Shown here: positions 17,610 through 26,469 of the stretch, piece after piece
Layout: every line of letters starts with the position of its first letter
Position numbering within the stretch: the first letter of the stretch is position 1
Assembly (NCBI GenBank): GCA_937871505.1
Contig: CALMPF010000066.1
Location: 27,497-91,496, forward strand
Direction of reading: 5' to 3'
From: an uncultured Planctomycetia bacterium
Lineage (GTDB): Bacteria > Planctomycetota > Phycisphaerae > Phycisphaerales > SM1A02
DNA length: 64,000 nt
The notes under the pieces: model-generated
Databases searched by the model: none
Seen by the model: only the letters and a program-made list of their open reading frames with translations
Told to the model about the DNA's origin: nothing
Translations under genes and position numbers: made by a program

Positions 17610-19610
17610 TCATGCCGCGCCGCGGCGCACGAGGCGCCGCGCGTGCTCGGCGAGATCGGCCGCGCCGAGCGTTCCCAGGCTCGCGATGTCAGGAACCGGC
17701 GCGTTGGCAGCGATCGCGTCGCGCATCCGCCGGTCGGCTGCATGGACGGTCGAGTGGTTGCGTCGCCCGACCAAGGCTGCGATCTCCGGGTAGCTCATCG
17801 CGGTCAGCTCGCGGCAGAGCCACGTCACGAGCCCGCGCGCAAGGACCGTGCGCGGATGTCGCGAGCTGCCCAGGAACTCCTGCCGCTCGATCCCCAGCAG
17901 CGTGCAGACGGTGCTCACGATCGTCGCCGGGCGCACCGGCTCGGAGCGCTCCGGGGCGAGATCGCGGAGCGCCTCGTCGACGATCTCCACGCCGATCTCT
18001 GCCGGCTCGGTCGCGCCGGAGGGAGCCCCGGCGAGAGCGGCCGCGCCATCCCGTCCCTCTTGCGGCGCCGACTCGCCGCGAGCGAGGCGCCACTGGAGCT
18101 CCACGCGGTGAAGGGCGCCCTCGATCTCGCGGGCGGTCCCGACGACGCACGCCACGAACCGCGCCCGGGCAGCGGGGGAGAGGCGCACTCCGCGCCGCGC
18201 CAGGGAACGATCGAGCAGCGCCGCCCGCAATGGCGCATCGGGCAGGTCGATCTGCACGACCACGCCCGCCTTGAGTCGGCTGATCAGCGCCTGGGAGAAG
18301 GCGCGGATGCGATCGAGCGGAGCATCCGAGGCGAGGACGACCTGGCTTCCGTCGAGTCCGATGTGGTCGATCGTGTGGAGGAACTCGCTCGAGGTCTGCC
18401 GCTTCTCGGCGAGGAAGTGGACGTCGTCGATTGCGAGCAGGCCGTGAGAGCGGATCCACGAGCGGAACTCGTCGATCTTCCCGGTGCGCAGCGCGGTGAT
18501 GAAGGCGTTGGTGAACTGCTCCCCGGTGGTGTAGAGGACCGGCAGCCGTGCCGCGACGGGAAGCCGGGTGCTCGCCTCGAGGCGCCGCGCGACGATGCCG
18601 CGCAGGAGGTGGGTCTTGCCGACTCCGCAGGCCCCGTGGATGAAGAGCGTCCGCGAGCCGCGATCGGGCTGGGCCATCCGCACGGCCGCATCGAAGGCCA
18701 TCTGGTTCGAGCGCCCGGCGACGAAGTCCTCGAGGCGCGGCCCTGTCGTCGGGAGCGAAGCATCCGGAAGCGCGGAGACGATCCCGAACGAGTGCTCGGC
18801 GACGGCGTCCGGATCGGCCGGAGGCGCCGCAGGATCGCCATCGGGAGCGCTGGGCCTCTGCTGCGCAGCAGCTCGCCTTCGCGGCGCGGCGACCCGGTGC
18901 AGGACAGTCGCGTCGGGGCCAAGCGCGGCCCGGGCGACCGTCTCGAGCTCGGCGCGGAAGCGTCGATCGCGCGACTGGCGGAGGAACTCGGTCGCGCTTT
19001 CGACGACGAGCGTCGTGCCCTCTGCGACGATGGCGACGTCGTCGCCGAACCACCACGTCGCGGCGCGCTGGCCGACGCGGGCGCGGACCGCCCCGATCAG
19101 ATCGCCCGAGTCCATCAGCTCGGTCAGATCGGTCGGACCGGCGAACTCGTGCGGCTGGGATGGAGGCGGCGGCTGTTCCTCGGGTCGGCGCTCGGTGGGT
19201 CGGGCGCCGGCGGCGGGCTCATCGGGCGACCGATCGCCGGCGCCGCCGCCGAGCGTCGCCGGCTCTCCGCGGCCCGCGGGCTGCGCGGGCGTCTCGAGTC
19301 GCCCGTGGCGGGAACGGCGGCGCGGTGCATCGGAGCGCTCCGTCCGCTCCGGTGCGTCGGGCGTCACGGTGCGGTGCGGTTCGGCCAGCGGAGCTGGCGC
19401 GAACAGCAGCCCGCGCGCCGGTTCGTCGCCGCCTTGGTCCATCAGCGCGTCACGCGGCGCCGCGAGCTGCTCGGGATGCTCCGCGGCGCTTCCGATCCCG
19501 TTCGCCCGCGAGCCTCGCTCCTCCGGCGAGGCCTCGGCGTCGACTCCGTGCCGGCGACGTCCGTTCGTCGAGCGGACGGTTCGATCGGTCGGGCGCTGCG
19601 GGAGGGTCAT
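17610..19610 (-). CDS. dnaA: Chromosomal replication initiator DnaA
   Basis: DnaA binds DnaA boxes at oriC and, with ATP, opens the origin. The 666-residue protein has a domain I-like segment near residues 150-235, a proline/alanine-rich linker, then the AAA+ domain: Walker A GACGVGKTHLL, GEQFTNAFITALRTGKIDEF, Walker B LLAIDDVHFLAEK, a sensor-1 VVLASDAPL and RLKAGVVVQIDLPD. The C-terminal DNA-binding domain holds the signature MSYPEIAALVGRRNHSTVHA. Normal DnaA is about 450-500 residues; here about 150 Arg/Pro-rich residues precede domain I and about 45 extra residues lie between AAA+ lid and domain IV. The ATG at 19610 has AGGA 11 nt upstream, but internal starts such as 19442 are possible. 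dnaN, recF and rpmH are not adjacent. Confidence 0.94.
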   Translation of the reverse strand: MTLPQRPTDRTVRSTNGRRRHGVDAEASPEERGSRANGIGSAAEHPEQLAAPRDALMDQGGDEPARGLLFAPAPLAEPHRTVTPDAPERTERSDAPRRRSRHGRLETPAQPAGRGEPATLGGGAGDRSPDEPAAGARPTERRPEEQPPPPSQPHEFAGPTDLTELMDSGDLIGAVRARVGQRAATWWFGDDVAIVAEGTTLVVESATEFLRQSRDRRFRAELETVARAALGPDATVLHRVAAPRRRAAAQQRPSAPDGDPAAPPADPDAVAEHSFGIVSALPDASLPTTGPRLEDFVAGRSNQMAFDAAVRMAQPDRGSRTLFIHGACGVGKTHLLRGIVARRLEASTRLPVAARLPVLYTTGEQFTNAFITALRTGKIDEFRSWIRSHGLLAIDDVHFLAEKRQTSSEFLHTIDHIGLDGSQVVLASDAPLDRIRAFSQALISRLKAGVVVQIDLPDAPLRAALLDRSLARRGVRLSPAARARFVACVVGTAREIEGALHRVELQWRLARGESAPQEGRDGAAALAGAPSGATEPAEIGVEIVDEALRDLAPERSEPVRPATIVSTVCTLLGIERQEFLGSSRHPRTVLARGLVTWLCRELTAMSYPEIAALVGRRNHSTVHAADRRMRDAIAANAPVPDIASLGTLGAADLAEHARRLVRRGAA

Positions 19611-20112
19611 GGTCAGCGGGATCCTCGACGGCCAGAGGCGGATTCAGGTCACGGAGGGTCAGCTCGCCGCCGAGACGCCACAGCCGCCGGGCGGCGGGCA
19701 CCGCGCCACCATCGGATCGACCGCGTTCGACGGACGACGAGCTGACTCGGGGACTCCGTTCGCGGCGCGATCTCGCCTGCCGAGGACCGTCTTCCGCGCT
19801 CGCCGCTGAGCGGCGATGCTCCCTCCCTCGCATCGAGCCGTCGCGCAGCACAACCTCCGACCAGCTCCCTGGAGGGAGCCCGGCAGGTCTTGCGACGGCA
19901 CCAGCACGCCCGGCGCGAGCGTCATCCCGCCGGACCCTTCGAGGACTGGCGCGAGGGATGGCGAACGGACAGAATCGCAGCCCGCGAAAGACTCAGCGGG
20001 AGCGGGAACGCGTGACGGAGGACGACGAGGGAGAGCGGAATCGGTCTCGTGAACCGTTCGCTCCTGGGATCACCGAAGCTGGTGAACCCGGGAGCGCCCG
20101 GGCCGTGGAGAT

Positions 20113-20135
20113 CGAACACCCGTCCTGGGTGTTCG
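20113..20135 (+). repeat. Perfect inverted repeat CGAACACCC / GGGTGTTCG
   Basis: Two 9-bp arms separated by 5 bp form a perfect dyad between dnaA and the GNAT gene. It could be an operator or a hairpin. The outer CGAAC/GTTCG half-sites recall Gram-positive-type LexA boxes, but the spacing is too long for that site. Confidence 0.5.
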
Positions 20136-20261
20136 CACAGGGTAGCGAGACGCCCGCGGTTCTCAAGGCCATCAGCGCGCTCAACCACGGATTCCTGACG
20201 TCGCGATCTCCGCGCCGCGGTGCCGCCCCGATTCCATCGGGGCCTGAGCGTGCCGACGAAT

Positions 20262-20305
20262 TTTTCCACCACGTGATCCAAGCGCCGTCTATGCGCGGTG
20301 GAAAA
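20262..20305 (+). promoter_or_regulatory. Inverted pair of DnaA-box-like TTTTCCACC motifs
   Basis: TTTTCCACC at 20262-20270 is repeated in inverse orientation at 20297-20305 with 26 bp between. Each differs from the TTTTCCACA DnaA-box variant only in the last base. The pair also lies 32 bp after the GNAT stop codon and can form a hairpin, so a role in ending that transcript is the alternative. Confidence 0.3.
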
Positions 20306-20336
20306 GCTGACCGACTTGCAAGGCCGCCGCCGGGGC

Positions 20337-21518
20337 TCAAACGACCGGAGCCGCTCCCGAGCCGGCGAGCGGACGGATCAGAGCCCGCCGAACGGCGACC
20401 TTCCGGAATCCCTCGCTGCGGTAGAGGGCCACCGCCGGCGCGTTGGCGCGATCGACGGCGAGGCTGATGCGGCGTTCGCGCCGCAGCGACGCCTGTCGCA
20501 GACCATGTCGAAGCAGAAAGCGCCCAAGTCCCCGGCCGCGCGCCGCGACGGCCAGACCGAGGTAGATCAGCTCGAGGTCGCTGCCGAGGTGCGACGGGCT
20601 GAGCAGCAGCGCGCCGAGCGGGCGGCCATCAACGCGGAGCAGCGACCAGAGCCCTTCCTGATAGCGACCCGCCGCGAGATGTCCTTCGATGATGTCCTCC
20701 GTCGGGCGGATTCCGCGCAGCCCGGGGCAATCGAGGGTCTGCTCGTAGCTTGCTTCGAGGACGGCGCGCAGCGAGGGATCGCCGCGGCGCCATGCGATCA
20801 CCTCGACGCCCCCCGGCGGCGAGGCGACGGCCGGAGACTCGTCGGAGCGGATCTCGCGGACGAGGTACTCCAGCGTTGCGAGGTCGAAGAACCCCGCGCG
20901 GAAGAAGGACGCGAGCAGGCCGGCGTGCCCTGCGCCGCTTCCCGGCGCGGGCGCCGGAGCGCGCGAGCGTGCGGGGATCGGCTCGGACTCCAGCCGCTCC
21001 TCCTCGAGCAGGGCCTGCGCCACGATCGCCTCCTCGGGTCGGAGCGCGGTGCAGAGCGCCGCGAGCGCCTCAGCCACCGCGGCGACTTCGCGGGGAGTCT
21101 CCGGCTGCGACGCGATCACCTGGGCTGTCCGGCCGGCGCAGGGGAGCGCCATGGCGGCGGCGAGGCAGCGGCCCTCGGCGAAGGCGGCGACGAGGAGATC
21201 GCGCCGGGCCCCCGGTCGCTCGAGCAGGCGCGCCAGCGCGGACGGGTCGGCGCGCGGAGCCACGCGCCGCGCTGCGGCTGCGAGCGTCCGGCGCCCGCGG
21301 AGTCCGGTCATGGTCAGCGGTCGAAGGAGCTCAACGCCCGCGGCCGGAGCGGCGCTGTGCAGGTCGGCGATGGCCGCCAAGCGCCCTGCGGAGACGGTCG
21401 GCCGAGCGTCGTCGGTCCGCGCGGTCTCGTCCGGGGTCGTCGCCATGCCGACGTCGGAACGCGTCACCGCCGCGTCGATCGTCCGCTCGGCCTCACCGAT
21501 CCCTTCGACAGGCTGCAT
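20337..21518 (-). CDS. GNAT family N-acetyltransferase
   Basis: The 393-residue protein ends in a GNAT domain with the acetyl-CoA-binding motif A: ELIYLGLAVAARGRGLGRFL, followed by LRRERRISLAVDRANAPAVA and LYRSEGFRKV (motif B). The N-terminal about 200 residues look like a degenerate second GNAT-like domain with DLLVAAFAEGRCLAAA, joined by an Ala/Pro linker. Tandem GNAT layouts occur in mycothiol synthase-like and other planctomycete proteins. The substrate is unknown. The ATG at 21518 opens the frame; a later ATG at residue 25 is also plausible. Confidence 0.78.
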   Translation of the reverse strand: MQPVEGIGEAERTIDAAVTRSDVGMATTPDETARTDDARPTVSAGRLAAIADLHSAAPAAGVELLRPLTMTGLRGRRTLAAAARRVAPRADPSALARLLERPGARRDLLVAAFAEGRCLAAAMALPCAGRTAQVIASQPETPREVAAVAEALAALCTALRPEEAIVAQALLEEERLESEPIPARSRAPAPAPGSGAGHAGLLASFFRAGFFDLATLEYLVREIRSDESPAVASPPGGVEVIAWRRGDPSLRAVLEASYEQTLDCPGLRGIRPTEDIIEGHLAAGRYQEGLWSLLRVDGRPLGALLLSPSHLGSDLELIYLGLAVAARGRGLGRFLLRHGLRQASLRRERRISLAVDRANAPAVALYRSEGFRKVAVRRALIRPLAGSGAAPVV

Positions 21519-21686
21519 CGACGAGACGATAGAACCGCTCGGCCGCGCGACTCGGCACCGTGACGCAACGGCGTGTGCGCCGCGATCCGAGGCCGCCTCG
21601 ATCAGCGCCGGCGTCGGAGCGCCGAGCGAGCGTGCGTGCGGTCGCTCGGCAGTCGACGGATCCGGATCGCGAATCTCGTCGCTCCG

Positions 21687-22328
21687 TCAGGTTCGAGGGC
21701 CGATGCGCTCGATCTCGCGGAGCAGCTCGGCGGCGCGGGTCTCTGAGAGGAGGGAGAGGTTCGCCTCGACGTTGAGGCGCGCTGCCTCGACGCCCGCGCT
21801 CGCGAGACGCTCGGCGATCACCCGGTCGCTCTCGAGGCTGGGATTGGTCGTCCCGCTCTGTGCCCGCAGCGCGTCGAGGATCGACCGGCCGAGTCGGAGC
21901 ATCTCCAGCGGCGGCTCGACCGCACCCGAAGCCGCTGCGGCGAATGCCGCCGGATCCCGCTCGCGGAGGCCGCCGCGCAGGGCGGCGTCGAGCTGGGCGT
22001 ACCCGCGCGCATCGGCGTCCGCGAGCTCGAGCAGGCGCGGGAGCGCCGCGCGGAACGCCTCGTCTCCCGCGCGGTGCAGCGCGTCGTGCCCGGCGAAGCG
22101 CGGGCGGCCGAGGGTGTAGCCGAGCACCATTCGGCCGAGCGCGGCTGCCGTGGCGAGCGTGGTTGCCGCGACGGCGCCGCCGCCGGGGGCCGGCGTGCGC
22201 GCGGCAAGCGCGTCGAGAAACGCCGCGACGCTCATGGCGCCGAGCGAACCCGCCGGCAGCGCCTCGTCGAGTCGGCGATCGCCGGGGCCACCATCGGCCT
22301 CTCCGCGAACCGCCTCGCCGCCGCTCAC
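21687..22328 (-). CDS. Cyclodeaminase/cyclohydrolase family protein (FTCD-C/FchA-like)
   Basis: This about 213-residue protein carries the FTCD C-terminal (FchA) fold: FLDALAARTPAPGGGAVAAT at the start of the domain, an Ala-rich helical bundle, a central DADARGYAQLDAALRG and a C-terminal VEAARLNVEANLSLL. Family members act as formimino-THF cyclodeaminase or 5,10-methenyl-THF cyclohydrolase; in the absence of a formiminotransferase domain, a cyclohydrolase role in one-carbon metabolism is likelier. A GTG start at 22328 overlaps the pheT stop codon (GTGA), suggesting translational coupling; an ATG at 22235 would fit the usual family start better. Confidence 0.82.
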   Translation of the reverse strand: MSGGEAVRGEADGGPGDRRLDEALPAGSLGAMSVAAFLDALAARTPAPGGGAVAATTLATAAALGRMVLGYTLGRPRFAGHDALHRAGDEAFRAALPRLLELADADARGYAQLDAALRGGLRERDPAAFAAAASGAVEPPLEMLRLGRSILDALRAQSGTTNPSLESDRVIAERLASAGVEAARLNVEANLSLLSETRAAELLREIERIGPRT

Positions 22329-24526
22329 GACCGGATCTCCGCCGCGACGGCGCTGCGCAGGCGCGCAAGCACGAGCTCGACCTCCGAGTCGACCTCTTCG
22401 CCTCGAAGCGTGCGATCCGCCGCGCGGAAGCGCAGTCGGAACGTCGTCGACTTGCGACCTTCGGGGATCGGCTTTCCTCGGAAGACGGTGACGAACTCGA
22501 GGGCCTCGAGCGCCGAGAGTCGGAGCGAGGCGATCTCGGCCCGAAGCTGGTCCCAGGTGATCGTCTCGGCGACGATGACCGACACGTCGCGCTCGATCGC
22601 CGGAAACGCGGGCAGCGCGGCGGCGACGGCGCTGGGGGGGAAGCGCTCGAGGAGCGGGCGCAGTTCAATCTCTGCGGCGACCAGCGGAACGTCGATTCCG
22701 ACGCCCGAAGCCAGTTCGCGGCGCACCGGGCCCATGATCCCCAGCGCCGCCGCTCCCCCGTCTATCGCCTTCGGACCGGACCTCCGGAGGTCTTCGCTTT
22801 CCGCTCCGTCGCGTCGCCCGCGGTCGCCGCCGACTTCGCGGCCTCCTTCGCCGCAGTCGAGCAGCAGCAGCGCGGCCGTCGAAAGCCAGCCGCCGCCGCG
22901 CTCGGTCGCCTCGGCCCGCACCGCGGCTTCGTGCCCGCAGGTCAGCGCGACCAGCCGCTCGACGATCCCGCGGAGAGCGCGGAGCGCTCGACCCGTCTCG
23001 GGCCGCGGACCCGGATCGAGCGATGCGACGTCGGCGACCAGCGCGAGCACCTCGCGCTCCGCATGAGCGCCGCCCGAGCCGGCGGCGCCGGGGAGATGGA
23101 ACACCGATGCGACCTCGAAGAGCCGCAGCGACGAGACGCCGTGATCGAGGTTGTGGCGCCGCACCTTGAGCAGGCTCGGAACCAGCGACGGCCGGAGGAT
23201 CGGCTCGGCGCGCGCCCGCTCGTCCTCCACGCGAAGCAGGCCGGGCGCGGCGCCCGACGGCGAGGGCTCCGGGAGGAACGCAGCCGCCGCAGATTCCGCG
23301 ACGAGCGAGTGGGTGACGCACTCGACGAACTCCATGCCCGCGAGCGCATCGCGGAGCACCCTCCGCGCGGCGAAGGCCGGGCTCGGATCGGCGAGCCTCA
23401 CCGCGATCGTGTCGGTCACCGGGAGCGCATCGAGCCCGATCATCCGGGCGACCTCCTCGACGAGGTCGACTTCGCGCTCGATGTCGATCCGCTCCGCCGG
23501 GACGGTGCATGCGATGATCGCGTCACCGTCGCCGAGCGGCTCTGCGCGCGGCGCGAAGCCGAGCGCGTCGAGCGCCGTCATCATCCGATCGAGGGGCATC
23601 GCGACGCCGAGAAGCCTCCGGCAGCGCGCCGTGCGCAGCTCGATCCGCCGTGGCGGCGGCAGCGGGGCGCCCGCGTCGACGGACCCGGCGCAGAGCGTGC
23701 CGCCCGCCACTTCGAGGATCAGGGCTGCGAGCCGGCGGCTCGCGGCCTCGACCTGCGCAGGGTGCACGCCGCGCTCGAAGCGATGGCTCGAGTCGCTGGC
23801 GATGCGCAGGCGGCGTCCGGTGCGCCGGATCGTGACCGGGTCGAAGCTGGCCGATTCGAGCAGCAGGTCGGTCGTCCCCTCGCGGACCGCGGACGCGGCG
23901 CCGCCCTTGATTCCCGCCAGCGCGACCGGCCGCTCCGCATCGGCGATGACGAGGTCGGCGGGGTCGAGTCCGATCTCCTCGGCGCCGTCGCCCAGCGGAA
24001 GGAAGCGCTCCCCGGTCCGGGCCATGCGGATGACTATGCGGCGGCCGCGAAGGGCGTCGAGGTCGAAGACATGCGTCGGCTGCCCGAGCTCGAAGAGCAC
24101 GTAGTTGGTGGCGTCGACGATGTTGGAGCGCGGGATCTGCCCGATGGCGCGCAGCCGGTCCGCCAGCCACGGCGGCGATGGCCTCACGGTCGCTCCGAGG
24201 ATCACGCGGGCGACGTAGCGCGCGCAGAGGTCGGGACGCTCGTTGACGACGCTCGTGATCTCCTCCGCGCGCGGGCCCGTCTCGCTCGGGGTCGCCGCGG
24301 GGAGTCGCAGCCGTCGTCCGGAGAGCGCCGCGATCTCGCGGGCGAGGCCGACATGGCTCAGGCAGTCGCCCCGGTTGCTCGTCGTCTCGATCTCCTGACG
24401 CGTGTCTCCGTCGAGCGCCTCGCGGCCGTCGAAGGGAAGCCCCGCGCGGGTGAGCAGTTCGGCCTGCTCGTCGGCATCGGCGGGGCGGTCGAGGTAGTCG
24501 TTGATCCAGTTGACGCTCGTGCGCAT
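22325..24526 (-). CDS. pheT: Phenylalanine-tRNA ligase beta subunit, short form lacking the tRNA-binding OB domain
   Basis: PheT pairs with PheS to charge tRNA-Phe. This 733-residue protein has the B1 start (VNWINDYLDRP, LLTRAGLPFDG), then passes almost directly to IETTSNRGDCLSHVGLAREI. In ordinary bacterial PheT (about 790-800 residues) roughly 100-110 residues containing an EMAP-II-like tRNA-binding OB fold lie between these two segments; they are missing here. The B3/B4 editing region (DATNYVLFELGQPTHVFDLD, KGGAASAV), B5 and the catalytic-like core (LVEEVARMIGLDALP) are present, as is the C-terminal anticodon-binding ferredoxin fold (PAIERDVSVIV, SLRLRFRA-type end). ATG at 24526. pheS is not adjacent. 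Confidence 0.93.
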   Translation of the reverse strand: MRTSVNWINDYLDRPADADEQAELLTRAGLPFDGREALDGDTRQEIETTSNRGDCLSHVGLAREIAALSGRRLRLPAATPSETGPRAEEITSVVNERPDLCARYVARVILGATVRPSPPWLADRLRAIGQIPRSNIVDATNYVLFELGQPTHVFDLDALRGRRIVIRMARTGERFLPLGDGAEEIGLDPADLVIADAERPVALAGIKGGAASAVREGTTDLLLESASFDPVTIRRTGRRLRIASDSSHRFERGVHPAQVEAASRRLAALILEVAGGTLCAGSVDAGAPLPPPRRIELRTARCRRLLGVAMPLDRMMTALDALGFAPRAEPLGDGDAIIACTVPAERIDIEREVDLVEEVARMIGLDALPVTDTIAVRLADPSPAFAARRVLRDALAGMEFVECVTHSLVAESAAAAFLPEPSPSGAAPGLLRVEDERARAEPILRPSLVPSLLKVRRHNLDHGVSSLRLFEVASVFHLPGAAGSGGAHAEREVLALVADVASLDPGPRPETGRALRALRGIVERLVALTCGHEAAVRAEATERGGGWLSTAALLLLDCGEGGREVGGDRGRRDGAESEDLRRSGPKAIDGGAAALGIMGPVRRELASGVGIDVPLVAAEIELRPLLERFPPSAVAAALPAFPAIERDVSVIVAETITWDQLRAEIASLRLSALEALEFVTVFRGKPIPEGRKSTTFRLRFRAADRTLRGEEVDSEVELVLARLRSAVAAEIRS

Positions 24527-24940
24527 GGGTCGTCCAGTCGGTCGCTCTCGCTCTCGCGCTCGGCCGCCGCGCCGCGATGGCGGGCGGGCCGGATGGACCT
24601 GCGACCAGGTCCCGGGGCAGCGCGGCCGTGGGGAGTGCGAGCCCGGCGGCTCCCGGGCGTCCCCGCTGCGGCGCCCTGCCGCGTCGAGGCTCGCATCCGA
24701 GTCTCGAGGTCCCGCAGCGGCGCTTCGGGCGCCCCGTCTGCCACGCTCTCGTTGCGGAACGCCGCCTTCGACCGTCTGGCGACGGCGCCAAGGGGCGCTG
24801 GAAAGCCCGGAGGGTAGCGAACTCTCGCGAAGCGGGCCCCCCTCCGCAGTCGCCGGAGCAGGTCGCGAGCGCGGCGCGCCGTGCCGCGGACGTGCCGGGG
24901 GGCGCCGTGCCCGGCGGCCTCGGGGTTACCATCGCGGCGA
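24527..24940 (+). other. 414-bp divergent gap between pheT and the lipoprotein gene
   Basis: No gene is seen. A TACCAT -10-like hexamer lies at 24927-24932, eight bases before the lipoprotein ATG. Confidence 0.35.
24927..24932 (+). promoter_or_regulatory. TACCAT -10-like element 8 nt before the lipoprotein ATG
   Basis: The hexamer ends eight bases before the ATG at 24941. Transcription would start at the initiation codon. No Shine-Dalgarno sequence is visible. Confidence 0.35.
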
Positions 24941-25723
24941 ATGCCGCTTGCAGCCCGATGCACGGCCGAGGAATCGGCACCGCTCTTCCGCAGCGCCGTC
25001 GACGCCGCGCACCGAGCGCGGCGGGATGGCGTCGGCGCCCCGTCCGCCCGCAGCGGCCGGGGGCGTCGCGCTTCGATCGGGCTTGCGGCGAGAGTCTCGG
25101 CGGCGCTCCTCTGCGGGGCGCTCCTCTGCGGCTGCGCATCGCCCGTAGCGGTCGCGCCGCCGGCGGCCGCGCCCGACGACCTGACCATCTCGGTGACCGT
25201 CCTCGTCGGCGAGGAGCGACTCGGTCTCGATCGAGTCGAGCGGCGGCCGGGCCGGTACATCGTCTTTCCCGATGGCACCATCCACGCCGACGTGGGCCGG
25301 ACGATCACCGCGGACGTGCGACCCGGGCGCACGCGGCAGCTCCGGCGCGAGCAGCTCGAGTCCCTCTGGGGGCTGGCCCGCCGCCTCGGCCTCGCCGATC
25401 CGCGCGAAGGGGAGCCTCCGGGCAACGACGTGCTGATCGTCGTGTGTCGAACCGAGATCGTCCACGTGCTCAGCTTCGAGACGAGCGAAGCAGCGTGGCG
25501 ATTCGTCCGGCGCACGGAGGGCGCGGAACCGGACGCGGTGACGACGCGCCTCGTGCGCGAGCTTGCGGCGCTTGCGTGGGTGCCTGACGATCCTCCCGAG
25601 TCGCGAAGCCAGGCGGTGGTGCGCTACGACTTCGGGCCGGATCCATATGCGTCGCTCCGGGTGCCGGCTCCGGCGCCGGGCGCGGCGCCCGCCCCTGCTC
25701 CGGCCCCGAGGGACCGACGATGA
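24941..25723 (+). CDS. Putative lipoprotein, first of a related pair
   Basis: The 260-residue protein has a basic N-terminal region and a hydrophobic stretch SAALLCGALLCGCASP ending in a lipobox (LLCGC), with the lipidated Cys near residue 58. The unusually long region before it suggests that the real start may be further in. The mature part reads DDLTISVTVLVGEERLGLDR, then a beta-rich domain ending in a Pro/Ala tail. It shares its plan (strand with GQV/GTI-DVGRTI, R-EQLESLWGLARRLGL helix) with the next gene, whose frame overlaps by ATGA. No function is known. Confidence 0.65.
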   Translation: MPLAARCTAEESAPLFRSAVDAAHRARRDGVGAPSARSGRGRRASIGLAARVSAALLCGALLCGCASPVAVAPPAAAPDDLTISVTVLVGEERLGLDRVERRPGRYIVFPDGTIHADVGRTITADVRPGRTRQLRREQLESLWGLARRLGLADPREGEPPGNDVLIVVCRTEIVHVLSFETSEAAWRFVRRTEGAEPDAVTTRLVRELAALAWVPDDPPESRSQAVVRYDFGPDPYASLRVPAPAPGAAPAPAPAPRDRR

Positions 25724-26349
25724 CGATCACCGCGGCAATCCCATGCGGCCCGCGGTGCGCGCTCGGATTGAGCCGCTCGAGGCGAGCGTGCCCGATCGCC
25801 GCGCGGTCGAGCCGCTCGTCCGACTGCTCTCACGCCGCGTCCCCATGGCGAACACGCGGGCCGTGGCTGGGGGCGCTTCTGGCTGCGCTCGTGGCGCTCG
25901 CGGGGTGCGCAGCGCCGGCGGGAATCCGCGACGAGCGGGACGTGACCGGCGGGATCGATCTCACCGTCGAGAGCCGGGACATCGCGAGCCAGCGCATCGT
26001 CGCGTTCACGGTTCTCGCGAACGGACAGGTCACGTTCTCCGGCGGCAAGGATGCAGTGGCCCGACGCGTCGGCTGGACCGGCGAGCTGACTGCCGAGCAG
26101 GGTGCCGCGCTGCGCGAGCTCCTCGAGCGCGATGGCTGGCTCGACGGAACCGCGGCGTCCTCCGGGGCGCCCCGGAGCCTCCTCTTCCGGGCGGTTGTCC
26201 GAGGCGGGCCGCACGGCTCGAAGCGGTACGACCTCCGCGGGACCTCCGACGCCGCCGCCCGCCTCGAGGCGTTCCTCGATCAGGCGACGCGCGCGCGCCA
26301 CGCTGCCTTCCTGCAATCCCTCCCCGAGGCCGGCGACGCGCTTCGCTGA
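25720..26349 (+). CDS. Putative lipoprotein, second of a related pair
   Basis: The 209-residue protein overlaps the preceding stop codon (ATGA). It has a hydrophobic stretch LLAALVALAGCAAP with a lipobox (ALAGC) near residue 63, again behind a long basic N-terminus. The mature part (VTGGIDLTVESRD, VLANGQVTFSGG, LTAEQGAALRELLERDGWL) parallels the upstream lipoprotein, suggesting duplication. Domains are not recognised. The pair precedes the FHA-ECF sigma factor and may share its transcript, so the lipoproteins are candidate targets or sensors. Confidence 0.65.
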   Translation: MTITAAIPCGPRCALGLSRSRRACPIAARSSRSSDCSHAASPWRTRGPWLGALLAALVALAGCAAPAGIRDERDVTGGIDLTVESRDIASQRIVAFTVLANGQVTFSGGKDAVARRVGWTGELTAEQGAALRELLERDGWLDGTAASSGAPRSLLFRAVVRGGPHGSKRYDLRGTSDAAARLEAFLDQATRARHAAFLQSLPEAGDALR

Positions 26350-26457
26350 TCCCCCGCAGCAGGCGCCGGAGGTCCGCCGGCGGGCGGCGGCGGGGTCGGT
26401 CGGGCTCGGCCGAGCGCGCGGGACGCGGCGCCACTCCCGCGCCGCCGCCGCCTCCGG

Positions 26458-26463
26458 TACGCT
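26458..26463 (+). promoter_or_regulatory. TACGCT -10-like element 6 nt before the sigma factor GTG
   Basis: The hexamer ends six bases before the GTG at 26470. This is the same geometry as at 9732, 24927 and 50779, consistent with a leaderless start. Confidence 0.3.
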
Positions 26464-26469
26464 GCGCAC

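Larger units (their letters stand above)
19611..20336 (+). other. 726-bp gap upstream of dnaA; candidate origin region
   Basis: No gene is convincing. The gap holds a perfect 9-bp inverted repeat at 20113-20135 and an inverted pair of TTTTCCACC motifs at 20262-20270 and 20297-20305. These motifs resemble the TTTTCCACA type of DnaA box. Location next to dnaA makes an origin possible, but an A/T-rich unwinding element and a cluster of boxes are not seen. Confidence 0.25.

Noticed and set aside
20113..20135. LexA (SOS) box
   Set aside because: The half-sites resemble CGAAC/GTTCG, but the centre is 9 bp too long for the known Gram-positive-type box.
19922..20281. A 119-codon frame upstream of dnaA, considered as rpmH or another conserved neighbour
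   Set aside because: No similarity to ribosomal protein L34 or other proteins commonly found beside dnaA.
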